DNA from: Cronobacter universalis NCTC 9529
GTDB taxonomy: Bacteria > Pseudomonadota > Gammaproteobacteria > Enterobacterales > Enterobacteriaceae
Assembly (NCBI RefSeq): GCF_001277175.1
Contig: NZ_CP012257.1
Span: 1,736,001-1,800,000 of the forward strand
DNA: 64,000 bases
Direction of reading: 5' to 3'
In this document: positions 18,118 through 25,589 of the stretch, piece by piece
Layout: every line of letters starts with the position of its first letter
How positions within the stretch are numbered: the first letter of the stretch is position 1
The notes under the pieces: model-generated
What the model was told of the DNA's origin: nothing
What the model saw: the letters and a program-made list of their open reading frames with translations, nothing else
Databases searched by the model: none
Translations under genes and position numbers: made by a program

Positions 18118-19236
18118 ATGAATTTAGTCAGTGCACCTTTAGAACTGAGCGCTACACAGCGTAACCTGATCGACCTTATCAGAAATCACGGTACCGTTAC
18201 ACGGGCCGAACTCAGTCGCCTTTCAGGTCTTACGCCGGGAGCCATAACACAGCAATGTCGTGAACTGATTTTTTCCGGGCTGATTGTTGAAGGTGAGCCT
18301 GTGCACGATGGCAAGCGTGGCCAGCCTTCGTTACCCCTGCGCCTGAATCCAGGAGGGGCCTGCTCTGTAGGTGTTTCCTTCAGTCCTGGGTTTATTGACA
18401 TTGCTGTCGTTGACTTAAGCGGAAAACCGCTCATACAGGTGTCAGAAAAACATACTGAAAATCGTGAAATAACCCTTACGGTCAATCAGGTTATACATAT
18501 GGTTGCCGGTGCACTTAAAAAGAAACGTTTAAGTAACTCAAGGATACTGGGAATTGGATATGCCGTTCCCGGATTCCTGAAAAAAGACGGACGTAAAAGA
18601 CAAACGGTAGCATGGCTTGATACCTGGAGGGAGGTTGACCTTCAGACGGTGTTTTCCGCAGCGTTACCGTACCCGACCTGGGTGGAAAACATCGTAAATG
18701 CTTCTGCTATTGCCGAGTATTACTCGGGTAATCACAGCAATATTTCTGATCTGGTCCTCATCGATCTGGGATATGGGATTGCTGCAGGCATTATTGCTGA
18801 CAGCAAACTGTTGAGTGGGGGATTTTCGAATGCCGGAGAGTTGGGAATGAGTTTCCCTCTCGATCTGCCAAGGCCTTCTTATAAAGATTTGCTTATCACT
18901 CTTGAGAAGGCCGGTCTTAACCCCGGAGATCTTGATAGTCTTTATGACAGCGGAAATACAGTTATTGAGTGCTGGATAGCGCGGGTCTGTGATCAACTGG
19001 AACCCATTATATTCAGTTGTATCCAGTGGCTTGATCCTGAAGTTATCACGCTAGGCGGCGCCATGCCCAAACAAATCGTCGGTCGCTTGGTAAAGGAACT
19101 CAACAAAAGGGTAAGAGGAAAACTGGAGCCGTTACGGCCATCAGCACAAATCGAAGCTTCTGCTTTCAGTAAAGAGGGTGCTTCACGTGGTGCAGCAATG
19201 CTGCCGTTATATTACACACTTAATATTAAAAAATAG
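18118..19236 (+). CDS. ROK-family transcriptional regulator
   Basis: A 372-residue protein with an N-terminal winged-helix DNA-binding domain (ELSRLSGLTPGAITQQCREL) and a C-terminal ROK sugar-kinase-like domain (LIDLGYGIAAGIIADSKLLSGG, NAGELG). The Cys-rich zinc motif (CxCGxxGC) and the preceding His of NagC/Mlc are absent; NAGELGMSF has Met where GH is usual, and no Cys follows. A ligand-responsive repressor of the flanking genes is likely. It overlaps neither neighbour; the next gene starts 70 bp downstream. Confidence 0.88.
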   Translation: MNLVSAPLELSATQRNLIDLIRNHGTVTRAELSRLSGLTPGAITQQCRELIFSGLIVEGEPVHDGKRGQPSLPLRLNPGGACSVGVSFSPGFIDIAVVDLSGKPLIQVSEKHTENREITLTVNQVIHMVAGALKKKRLSNSRILGIGYAVPGFLKKDGRKRQTVAWLDTWREVDLQTVFSAALPYPTWVENIVNASAIAEYYSGNHSNISDLVLIDLGYGIAAGIIADSKLLSGGFSNAGELGMSFPLDLPRPSYKDLLITLEKAGLNPGDLDSLYDSGNTVIECWIARVCDQLEPIIFSCIQWLDPEVITLGGAMPKQIVGRLVKELNKRVRGKLEPLRPSAQIEASAFSKEGASRGAAMLPLYYTLNIKK

Positions 19237-19306
19237 CAGCGCCACATTAGCGTTGCTCTGGTCTGCAGCATACGCCGGCCGTTATATTAATAAGAGAGGA
19301 TGGGAT

Positions 19307-20011
19307 ATGTCACGTGATGTTGTGAGTTACGCACCCGATGTGGGAAGAAAATTTTCATCTTCGGGGTGTCCTTTACCTTTCCCGGGTAATACATTTCTGG
19401 GGCACCTTGAACAGCAGGGGGGAGGATTTGATACTTTTGACACTATTCTTAATGTATACAGAGTCCTTCCGAAAAGCAGATTTTTCAGGAAATTGGCGGT
19501 TCTCCCCACCAGCAGTTACCACATTACGCTTTTTGTTGGTGTAAACGAGTACGATCGTCGTTCAGGTCCATGGCCTGTCGGTATATCACGTAAGGAGTCG
19601 ATGGAAAGCCTGAATACATCTTTTTTGAAGAAGCTTAAATTACGTCAGCCAGATATGTCAGCGCCCTTTGAATTTATTGTCGATTTAGATGCTCCATTGC
19701 CGGGAGAGAACGATAATCTTTTTATTCCACTTAAACCTGCCAGTCAGGAAATATATACCAGGCTACAAAATTTAAGGGATGAATTGTCAGATATAACGGG
19801 TATTCGTCGCGACGATCATAGTAGTTATCAGTACCACATTACCCTGGGGTATCTAGTGGCAACTCTTGATGAAGTGCAACTAACGGAATACAGAGCCAAA
19901 AACAGGGAGTGGAGAGAAATGATAGCGAAGGCCGGTAAAATTACCATTAAGAAATTTTATTTTTGCATTTTACAGGATATGTATTCATTCCGGAGCATTT
20001 GCGTAATCTAG
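19307..20011 (+). CDS. DUF1868-type 2H phosphoesterase
   Basis: A 234-residue protein with two His-x-Thr motifs, YHITLF (His72) and YQYHITLGY (His177), the signature of the 2H phosphoesterase (LigT/CPDase) superfamily. The N-terminal part (GRKFSSSGCPLPFPGNTFLG) is characteristic of DUF1868 as I recall it. 2H enzymes open 2',3'- or 1'',2''-cyclic phosphodiesters. The ATG at 19307 follows aagagaggatggg. Cotranscription with the GDPD and ROK genes suggests a second step on the same phosphodiester substrate, but no substrate is known to me. Confidence 0.78.
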   Translation: MSRDVVSYAPDVGRKFSSSGCPLPFPGNTFLGHLEQQGGGFDTFDTILNVYRVLPKSRFFRKLAVLPTSSYHITLFVGVNEYDRRSGPWPVGISRKESMESLNTSFLKKLKLRQPDMSAPFEFIVDLDAPLPGENDNLFIPLKPASQEIYTRLQNLRDELSDITGIRRDDHSSYQYHITLGYLVATLDEVQLTEYRAKNREWREMIAKAGKITIKKFYFCILQDMYSFRSICVI

Positions 20012-20151
20012 ATATGGTTTTGTTTACTTCCCGACAAGACAGTAATGAAATGCTCAGATAAAAGTTCGCCAGGTTAAACTGGACAGATTCAGGTTGAGCT
20101 GAATTCATAAAGAATTATTCAATTGCACTTTTATAAAGTTGAGGTTTTTCT

Positions 20152-20571
20152 GTGAACAAGACGTACATGCGGTGGATTTATTTAATTATACCTGTATTAA
20201 TACTGACTGGGTGTGCAGGCTCTCCACTCGGCAACCTGATTTTTAATAAACGTTATCAGACCAGTAAAGATGTCTCTGCATCATGGGTAGGTGCATCGAC
20301 AGATGAACTGATGATGGCTTGGGGACCACCACAAAACAGCCAGGCTCTGAGTAACGGAAGCAGCATACTGGTTTACCAATATGACTGGATTGTAAATGGA
20401 TACGATTCAAGCATGTGGAACTATATTCCTGAGTATGCAAACTGTGAAAGGCGATTTCTGGTCGAGAATGGGATAATAACAAGATGGTATTCGTCCGGTG
20501 GCTGCCCAAAAAGACCTAAAGGAGCAAAATTGATTGATGGAAATGTACCAGTACCTGAACCAACGCTTTAG
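20152..20571 (+). CDS. Small lipoprotein 1 (SmpA/BamE-like)
   Basis: A 139-residue lipoprotein with GTG start and lipobox LILTGC|AG. Ala at +2 predicts outer-membrane sorting. SASWVGASTDELMMAWGPPQ followed by a YQYDW strand is the pattern of SmpA/BamE-like beta-lactamase-inhibitor-protein folds, in which a helix with D/E-E-L precedes WGPP. It ends in a Pro-rich tail after two Cys that may pair. First of four lipoproteins in tandem. Function unknown. Confidence 0.75.
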   Translation: MNKTYMRWIYLIIPVLILTGCAGSPLGNLIFNKRYQTSKDVSASWVGASTDELMMAWGPPQNSQALSNGSSILVYQYDWIVNGYDSSMWNYIPEYANCERRFLVENGIITRWYSSGGCPKRPKGAKLIDGNVPVPEPTL

Positions 20572-20753
20572 CTACTCCTGCTCTTGAACGGTATTTATTT
20601 GAAGGAGCCTTAAAGAAACCAAGGTTCACAAAGAGAGTGCCAGTAAAAAAACAAGGGGCGTTTCGGTTAGAAGGACAAAATTGACTAAATTTTTGTTCAT
20701 AATCATTCAAAATCAAACCCAATCAATATAGGAAAAATGTTAAGGTCAATATT
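20572..20753. other. Gap between lipoproteins 1 and 2
   Basis: Reading gtaccagtac... to aatcaatata I find no open frame worth calling; the AT-rich final 60 bases could hold a promoter for lipoprotein 2. Confidence 0.3.
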
Positions 20754-21173
20754 ATGAAGACTCATATGGCAGTATTTGCATTGATGCTATTCGTTTCGGG
20801 ATGTAGCTCCTTCAGCGGTGAGGATAAGTTTACCCGGAGTTATGTTTCAGCTCATATCACGCCTAATAAAACAACGGAGTCTGAAGTTAAGGCTCTCTAT
20901 GGCACACCAGACAGACAGACATCCCATTCAGACGGTAGTTACGTATGGTCTTTTAATAAGGATGGTAATATGAGCACGCTTTCAACGGCTCTTTCTTACA
21001 TTCCTGGAACCTCAGTGCTAAGCGGTGCCGTGAATAGTGCGACTATGGCACAGAACACCAAGGATGATATAAGTTCTGTTTCTGATAAAATGACAGGAAA
21101 TTCAGAACACCGTAGTGACTCTTTAACCATTTATTTCACCAAAAACAAAATTGTCTCTGACTGGATTATGTGA
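20754..21173 (+). CDS. Small lipoprotein 2 (SmpA/BamE-like)
   Basis: A 139-residue lipoprotein with lipobox LFVSGC|SS. The sequence NKTTESEVKALYGTPDRQTSHSDG, then YVWSFNK, is typical of the SmpA/OmlA (BamE) fold, in which a helix leads to a G-x-P turn and paired strands. A Gly/Ala-rich middle (SYIPGTSVLSGAVNSATMAQ) could be a hydrophobic hairpin. No function can be assigned. Confidence 0.75.
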   Translation: MKTHMAVFALMLFVSGCSSFSGEDKFTRSYVSAHITPNKTTESEVKALYGTPDRQTSHSDGSYVWSFNKDGNMSTLSTALSYIPGTSVLSGAVNSATMAQNTKDDISSVSDKMTGNSEHRSDSLTIYFTKNKIVSDWIM

Positions 21174-21339
21174 CTTTCTATTAATAAGCTGGGGGTAAAT
21201 TACTTCAGGAGCGTATTTATACTTATTTGGAGCTTCCCTGATGCTCGTATCCGCCCTGTCCACCCGCCCGTCACCTCACCGGTAGCGAGTTGAAGCTAAA
21301 ATAGATTATCACCAGGCCGAAGGTAAACAGGTCTTAAAT

Positions 21340-21798
21340 ATGAATGAAAATATACATAAAATAGCTGTTACTACTTTAGCAGCCTGGCTGCTTTCAGGAT
21401 GCTCGACACTGGCTCCTGAGCGAACTGCAGCAGAAAATCTTATGGGGAAAAATGTTAGTGAGGCTTACAAGGTTTTTGGTAATCCATTGTTTATTAGTAC
21501 GGAAACAAGTGTCAGCAAGGAAAGTAAGTTTTACGGCCATAATTTTTATCAGTTTTATTTTAAGGGTCTTGAATACGATCGGGAAAAATTCAACGGTTCT
21601 TATATGGACACATCACAAGGCCGTCCGGTTCTGGTTAATGAGTTCGAAACAGAACATGTGCAGGAGTCATGTAAGGTTGGATTATGGGCTGATCCAAAAA
21701 CAGACATAATCGACTACTACGAAGTAAAAGGTAACTGTGGATGGGGAGGTTCGGGATTCGGTACAACCGGCATATTTCATTACTGGGGAATAAACTGA
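21340..21798 (+). CDS. Small lipoprotein 3
   Basis: A 152-residue lipoprotein with lipobox LLSGC|ST (outer membrane by the +2 rule). ENLMGKNVSEAYKVFGNP resembles the helix-turn of BamE-like lipoproteins. Two late Cys (QESCKV, KGNCGWGGSGFG) may form a disulphide. Its own start is preceded by a 166-bp gap that contains no other gene. Unknown function. Confidence 0.72.
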   Translation: MNENIHKIAVTTLAAWLLSGCSTLAPERTAAENLMGKNVSEAYKVFGNPLFISTETSVSKESKFYGHNFYQFYFKGLEYDREKFNGSYMDTSQGRPVLVNEFETEHVQESCKVGLWADPKTDIIDYYEVKGNCGWGGSGFGTTGIFHYWGIN

Positions 21799-21956
21799 CT
21801 TGCATACTTTCTGAGTATCAAACAGATCCCTAATCTTACAGGGATAACGCCTGTTAAATACCTGTGGGCATTCCCGGTGGGATAAAAAGCTTTTAACATA
21901 TTACTGTTCAATGTCAGTAATAAAAAATCAGACATAATCCAAAGTCCGGAGTTAAC

Positions 21957-22277
21957 ATGATGAAAAAAATTATCTGTATTTCAGCTGTTTCTTTTCTTTT
22001 AAGTGCGTGTACTACGATGTCCCCTGATCTCGCAATCCCGATACTGCAGGCTGATACTTCCAAAATGCTAGGTTTAGGGTCTTCCGATGAAATCACTGTT
22101 ACCAATGTTTCCATGTCTAAGCCTGACGCGCTCGGTTCTCAAGTGATATCGTACCGCGCAACTACCGATAAGGGGCGTATTTTGGACTGTGAGGCCCACG
22201 TGATTCCCGGCCTTCCGTTACAGGATCCAACCGTAAGCACTCCTACGTGTAAACCGGTTAAGACTTATAACAAATAA
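21957..22277 (+). CDS. Small lipoprotein 4
   Basis: A 106-residue lipoprotein with lipobox LLSAC|TT. The mature part has a predicted strand-rich C-terminal half with two Cys (LDCEAHV, TPTCKPV). No family recognised. Fourth and last of the lipoprotein row. Confidence 0.7.
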   Translation: MMKKIICISAVSFLLSACTTMSPDLAIPILQADTSKMLGLGSSDEITVTNVSMSKPDALGSQVISYRATTDKGRILDCEAHVIPGLPLQDPTVSTPTCKPVKTYNK

Positions 22278-22467
22278 AATTATTAGTTTTCAAAGGCCTT
22301 AGTAAACGCGCGGGGCGGCTCAGAATGACGGACATGCAGCGGATGAGCCGTAATGAAACAGCATGATATATGCCAGTGTAATTTACCTTATACATGCATT
22401 TTGTACGGATGCCCGCGTTTTTACGTTCAAATATCCTCAACATCAGGGACTAACCCAGAAGAACATC

Positions 22468-22677
22468 ATGAACAGACATGAAGTGAGATCCACGCTTTTC
22501 AGAAGTGCGGGATATGATGCGACTACAGGTGTGCTGGAACTGGAGTACCGGAACGGCGCGTGCAGGCGCTGGCTTGCCGTGCCGGCAAAAGTTTACCAGG
22601 CGTTCTGTGCGGCCGCAGACAGCGACACTTTTTTCAAAACCCGTATCGATGGTCGCTACCTATCTGATGCACGGTGA
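22468..22677 (+). CDS. KTSC-domain protein
   Basis: A 69-residue protein starting MNRHEVRSTLFRSAGYD. The pattern S-x-x-x-x-x-GYD, then L-E-L-E-Y-R-N-G, then Y-x-V-P-x-x-V-Y-x-x-F is that of the KTSC domain (lysyl-tRNA-synthetase C-terminal-like), common on phages and islands. The ATG at 22468 is preferred to the longer frame from 22363 because the domain starts there. Role unknown. Confidence 0.75.
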   Translation: MNRHEVRSTLFRSAGYDATTGVLELEYRNGACRRWLAVPAKVYQAFCAAADSDTFFKTRIDGRYLSDAR

Positions 22678-22952
22678 AAGCAGCTTTGAAGATGCCTGCA
22701 TCGTCAAACGTTCAGTGCTGGCCATCTACTGTGCGTACTTAATTAAGCAATGTCCGCTTCTGGCACAATGCGGGCATTATGAAAGGGATGTGCTCAAGCG
22801 AACCTCCATTTAGCCTTGAAGTGGTTATCAAAACTCTACGTAAACTATGCAAAATCAATGAGTTATGGCGAAGGCAAAAATAATAAGTTTAGATGCTTAT
22901 TAAGCATAAAAGTTTTTAAATTCAATCGGATGCAATGAATTTCTAAATCTAC
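22678..22952. other. Right end of the island, non-coding
   Basis: No convincing gene. A single GGTTATCAAAA word (22823-22833) matches the repeats beside the integrase remnant and may be the P'-arm site of the attachment region. Confidence 0.5.
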
Positions 22953-23121
22953 TGCTGCGTCATATGGAATGGTTCGAAGCGGCTGACCTGATTGTTAAAG
23001 GTATGGAAGGCGCTATCAACAACAAGACCGTGACCTATGACTTCGAACGCCTGATGGAAGGCGCTAAGCTGCTGAAATGTTCAGAGTTTGGCGACGCTAT
23101 CATCGCGAACATGTAATCCAG
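22953..23121 (+). repeat. attR: icd 3'-end direct repeat, right copy
   Basis: Contains the last 54 codons and stop of icd, in frame but without the rest of the gene. Two silent differences from the left copy. It is the displaced original icd 3' end, or that of an earlier insertion. It is followed by a strong terminator and a second set of TTATCAAAA repeats. Confidence 0.9.
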
Positions 23122-23138
23122 CGTCTGGGTTAGATGAG

Positions 23139-23168
23139 AACGGGAGCCGAAGGGCTCCCGTTTTTTTA
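23139..23168 (+). terminator. Displaced icd terminator
   Basis: A perfect ACGGGAGCC-GAAG-GGCTCCCGT stem-loop followed by ttttttta. It is the strong partner of the degenerate hairpin at 2149-2172. Confidence 0.85.
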
Positions 23169-23181
23169 TTCGTTTTCGAAA

Positions 23182-23216
23182 GATTATCAAAGATTTATCA
23201 AAACAGATTATCAAAA
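23182..23216. repeat. Second TTATCAAAA/G array
   Basis: Three words (GATTATCAAAG, ATTTATCAAAA, GATTATCAAAA) start at 23182, 23193 and 23206, with the same 11- and 13-bp spacing as the array at 2194-2228 and at nearly the same distance from the icd repeat (61 versus 63 bp). It lies outside the right repeat, where a single-insertion model would expect plain host DNA. Confidence 0.7.
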
Positions 23217-23521
23217 CCCTCACTTAAACAGATGTCGCTTCCTGTTTTTCTGCGTTCGCCATAACAATTTAACGCATGACATATTCGCTAATGTAAGTAA
23301 ATAACAGATATTTAGTTGTTTTACCTCCCAATATCAGGAACTGAAAAATCCGATTACCCTATCCTTAAGCCCCTTTATCCGGGATGGCTGGTTGTGTTCG
23401 CAATCTTGTCAATATACAAAAATAAACATTTTATTGTGCTATTAAAATCTTTGCATGTGTATTTATATGCTGGTAACACCATTTTATCTCTGTATATTTA
23501 AGTGGGATCTTTGGAGGCGCT
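23217..23521. other. AT-rich intergenic region
   Basis: Low-GC sequence with no recognisable gene or RNA. The last bases (ggaggcgct) form the SD for the Ail-like pseudogene. Confidence 0.3.
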
Positions 23522-23938
23522 ATGCATAAACCTAATCCTGCGGCTGCCTTTCTTTTTTCTGGCGCTTTTGCCACGCCTGTATCTGCTGGTGATTCAATGT
23601 CTGTGAATGATGCGCCAGGCAAAGAGCATGGTGCGGAAATAATGCATGGAGTGAATGTAATGCTTAAGCGCGATATGAATAATTTTACGCTGGTAGCCTC
23701 AGGGAATGATATCCGGAATATCAATGATTCTGTGGGGGATATTTAAAAATATACATCTGTTATTCCGTGGGTAGGTTTTAACGTCACGCAAGATATAAGC
23801 CTGTATGCGGTTGTTGGCCTTGCTTGTTGTTCAAGACTGAAACCTAATCAAAGGCATGAGATTTATGGAACTGCATTTGATGCTGTTTTTTTACAACTTA
23901 ACAGGCAGTTTATTATATTAATTATATATGCATATTTA
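23522..23938 (+). pseudogene. Ail/Lom-like outer-membrane protein, disrupted
   Basis: The frame begins MHKPNPAAAFLFSGAFATPV, continues through HGVNVMLKRDMNNFTLVASG, stops at TAA 23744-23746, and then runs on in the same frame as KYTSVIPWVGFNVTQDISLYAVVGLA. That last part matches the Ail/OmpX barrel pattern (Y-x-S-V-x-x-G-x-x-x-x-x-x-x-x-SLY-x-x-x-G). Loop and C-terminal strand sequence is degenerate and no terminal aromatic is seen. A former virulence-associated or serum-resistance barrel, now inactive. Confidence 0.6.
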
Positions 23939-24061
23939 CTTGAAGTGTGCATTGAGCACAATAAATCCTCTGATTCTATATATTGCGACGCTTATTACCG
24001 GAGCACTCACCACATTCTGATTTAGGTTGAACAGCATTGAGCCTTAAAGCGAGGGGGTAAT

Positions 24062-24196
24062 ATGTCAGTATTGTTTTTATGCATTTTTCTGGTGATGCTA
24101 ATGGTTGTTGTTTTTTATTTTGTTCGAATGAATAAAAAGAGTATGGATATAAGTAAATTCGCAGACTTACTTTATAAAGATGATAAAGAGAAATAA
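24062..24196 (+). CDS. 44-residue single-span membrane peptide
   Basis: ATG preceded by the strong SD gaggggg. The first 23 residues are very hydrophobic (MSVLFLCIFLVMLMVVVFYF), followed by a charged tail (VRMNKKSMDISKFADLLYKD). It ends 22 bp before the GTG of the flippase gene, so the two are probably cotranscribed. No family recognised. Its length is below usual calling cut-offs. Confidence 0.55.
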   Translation: MSVLFLCIFLVMLMVVVFYFVRMNKKSMDISKFADLLYKDDKEK

Positions 24197-24218
24197 ATAT
24201 TTAAATGAGGTTGGGTAA

Positions 24219-25523
24219 GTGTTGACTAAAACTCAAAACAATTTTTTGTGGATGATTACAGAGAAATCAATCGGCGTAGTAGGTCTTTTCTTTATAAACG
24301 CTTTAGTCGCTAAATACCTGGGGCCTGCTGTTATTGGGCAAATGGCAATCGCTACTGCTATTTTTCAAATTGTTCAGGTTGCCGGCGTGTTTGGTAGCGA
24401 TAGTATCTTCTATAAAAGAATAAGTACAAATTTAAAAAGCGGCATTGAATTAATGATGCCTGTATTTTTATTGAGAAGTGCGATATTTATCTTTTTTGCA
24501 AGCGCCTGTATGATGTTTTTGAATGCGAAGATGGATTTAACAGGGATGATATTAGCACTGTCAATATGTCTGGCTTACTATTTTTACACCATTGACACGT
24601 ATACAAGTTTTAATGAGTCATTGTTGAATTCAAGAATAAATGCCCTTGCAAACGTAACTGGCCTTATTGCTGGTTTGGTAGCAAGGGCATTAATGGTTAA
24701 ATATAAAGCACCGATTATACTTTTTGGATTGCCTCTTGTAATAATAAGTGCCATCCCTTATTTTCTGAAGTTGTATTTATTTCGAAAGCAATATGAAAAT
24801 AAAGGAACAATGAAACATAAAGCTTTAAGGAAAAGATTTTTTCATCTGAGTTGTGCTGGAAGCATTCTCGTTATTCCTTCTGTCATTGCATCGATCTATC
24901 CGAGATTAAATATAATGGTAATTTCATTTCTGTATGGTAATCATGATGTCGGGATCTATTCAGTTTCCCAAACTCTTGCTACGAGTTGGAGTTTCATTTT
25001 ATTATCGTTATTAACTTCTTGCCTTCCATCGATATTCCAGGATAAAAATTATCCGAAAATAATTAACCTGGGTGCCAGGTTACATCTGAATATCATTTTA
25101 TTGTCGATTCCAGTAATGTTACTAATGACACCTTTGATAAGCTTTCTAATTGTTTACATATACGGAGGATCGTATAAAGGGTCGATAACTCCCTGCATTT
25201 TATTATGTTTCGCAACAGTATTGTCGACACTTGGTATGGCTTCATCGAAAATAATAATTAAGCTTTCGGGATATAGATTTCTACTATATAAAACTATATG
25301 CATATTATTTTTGAGTCTGGTTCTTTCCTATTTGTTTTCTCTCAGGTACGGATTGATTGGCGCTGCCTCAGCGGTTATCATCACTGAAGTTTGCTCTCTG
25401 ACTGTTATTAACTATCTGTTCATGCAAGGCTTTATATTGTCAGTGCATATTGAGATGTTAAAAATGATATACGAACGCATACGAAATTTTTCTGGAGTAG
25501 TCAGATTAGATAAATCAAATTAA
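24219..25523 (+). CDS. Oligosaccharide flippase-family membrane protein
   Basis: A 434-residue integral membrane protein with about 12-14 hydrophobic segments. The N-terminal KTQNNFLWMITEKSIGVVGL and LVAKYLGPAVIGQMAIATAI are typical of Wzx/RfbX polysaccharide flippases (MOP superfamily), which move lipid-linked sugar units across the inner membrane. No glycosyltransferase or wzy gene lies nearby, so the partner pathway is missing here. The gene is visibly AT-rich against its neighbours, as expected for transferred surface-polysaccharide DNA. GTG start. Confidence 0.85.
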   Translation: MLTKTQNNFLWMITEKSIGVVGLFFINALVAKYLGPAVIGQMAIATAIFQIVQVAGVFGSDSIFYKRISTNLKSGIELMMPVFLLRSAIFIFFASACMMFLNAKMDLTGMILALSICLAYYFYTIDTYTSFNESLLNSRINALANVTGLIAGLVARALMVKYKAPIILFGLPLVIISAIPYFLKLYLFRKQYENKGTMKHKALRKRFFHLSCAGSILVIPSVIASIYPRLNIMVISFLYGNHDVGIYSVSQTLATSWSFILLSLLTSCLPSIFQDKNYPKIINLGARLHLNIILLSIPVMLLMTPLISFLIVYIYGGSYKGSITPCILLCFATVLSTLGMASSKIIIKLSGYRFLLYKTICILFLSLVLSYLFSLRYGLIGAASAVIITEVCSLTVINYLFMQGFILSVHIEMLKMIYERIRNFSGVVRLDKSN

Positions 25524-25589
25524 AGAAAGCCTCAAATGAATGAGTTAAATTAACAACAAGGATGGAAACTGTTTAGCCGGTAAGTGTCG

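Larger units (their letters stand above)
1963..23121. mobile_element. Genomic island integrated in the 3' end of icd
   Basis: Bounded by direct repeats of the icd 3' end (1963-2131 and 22953-23121). It begins with an integrase remnant next to icd and carries cargo unlike the flanking core genes: copper resistance, truncated umuC, an ABC/GDPD/ROK locus and lipoproteins. The layout matches elements that use icd as attB and rebuild the gene on insertion. The integrase is truncated, so the island has probably lost the ability to excise unaided. Cargo appears to have arrived in several steps: recombinase and umuC fragments mark internal joins near 2865-3350 and 11800. Confidence 0.85.

Noticed and set aside
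25524..25589. Third copy of the icd 3' end closing a second tandem element
   Set aside because: Looked for it at the end of the AT-rich tail; none found.
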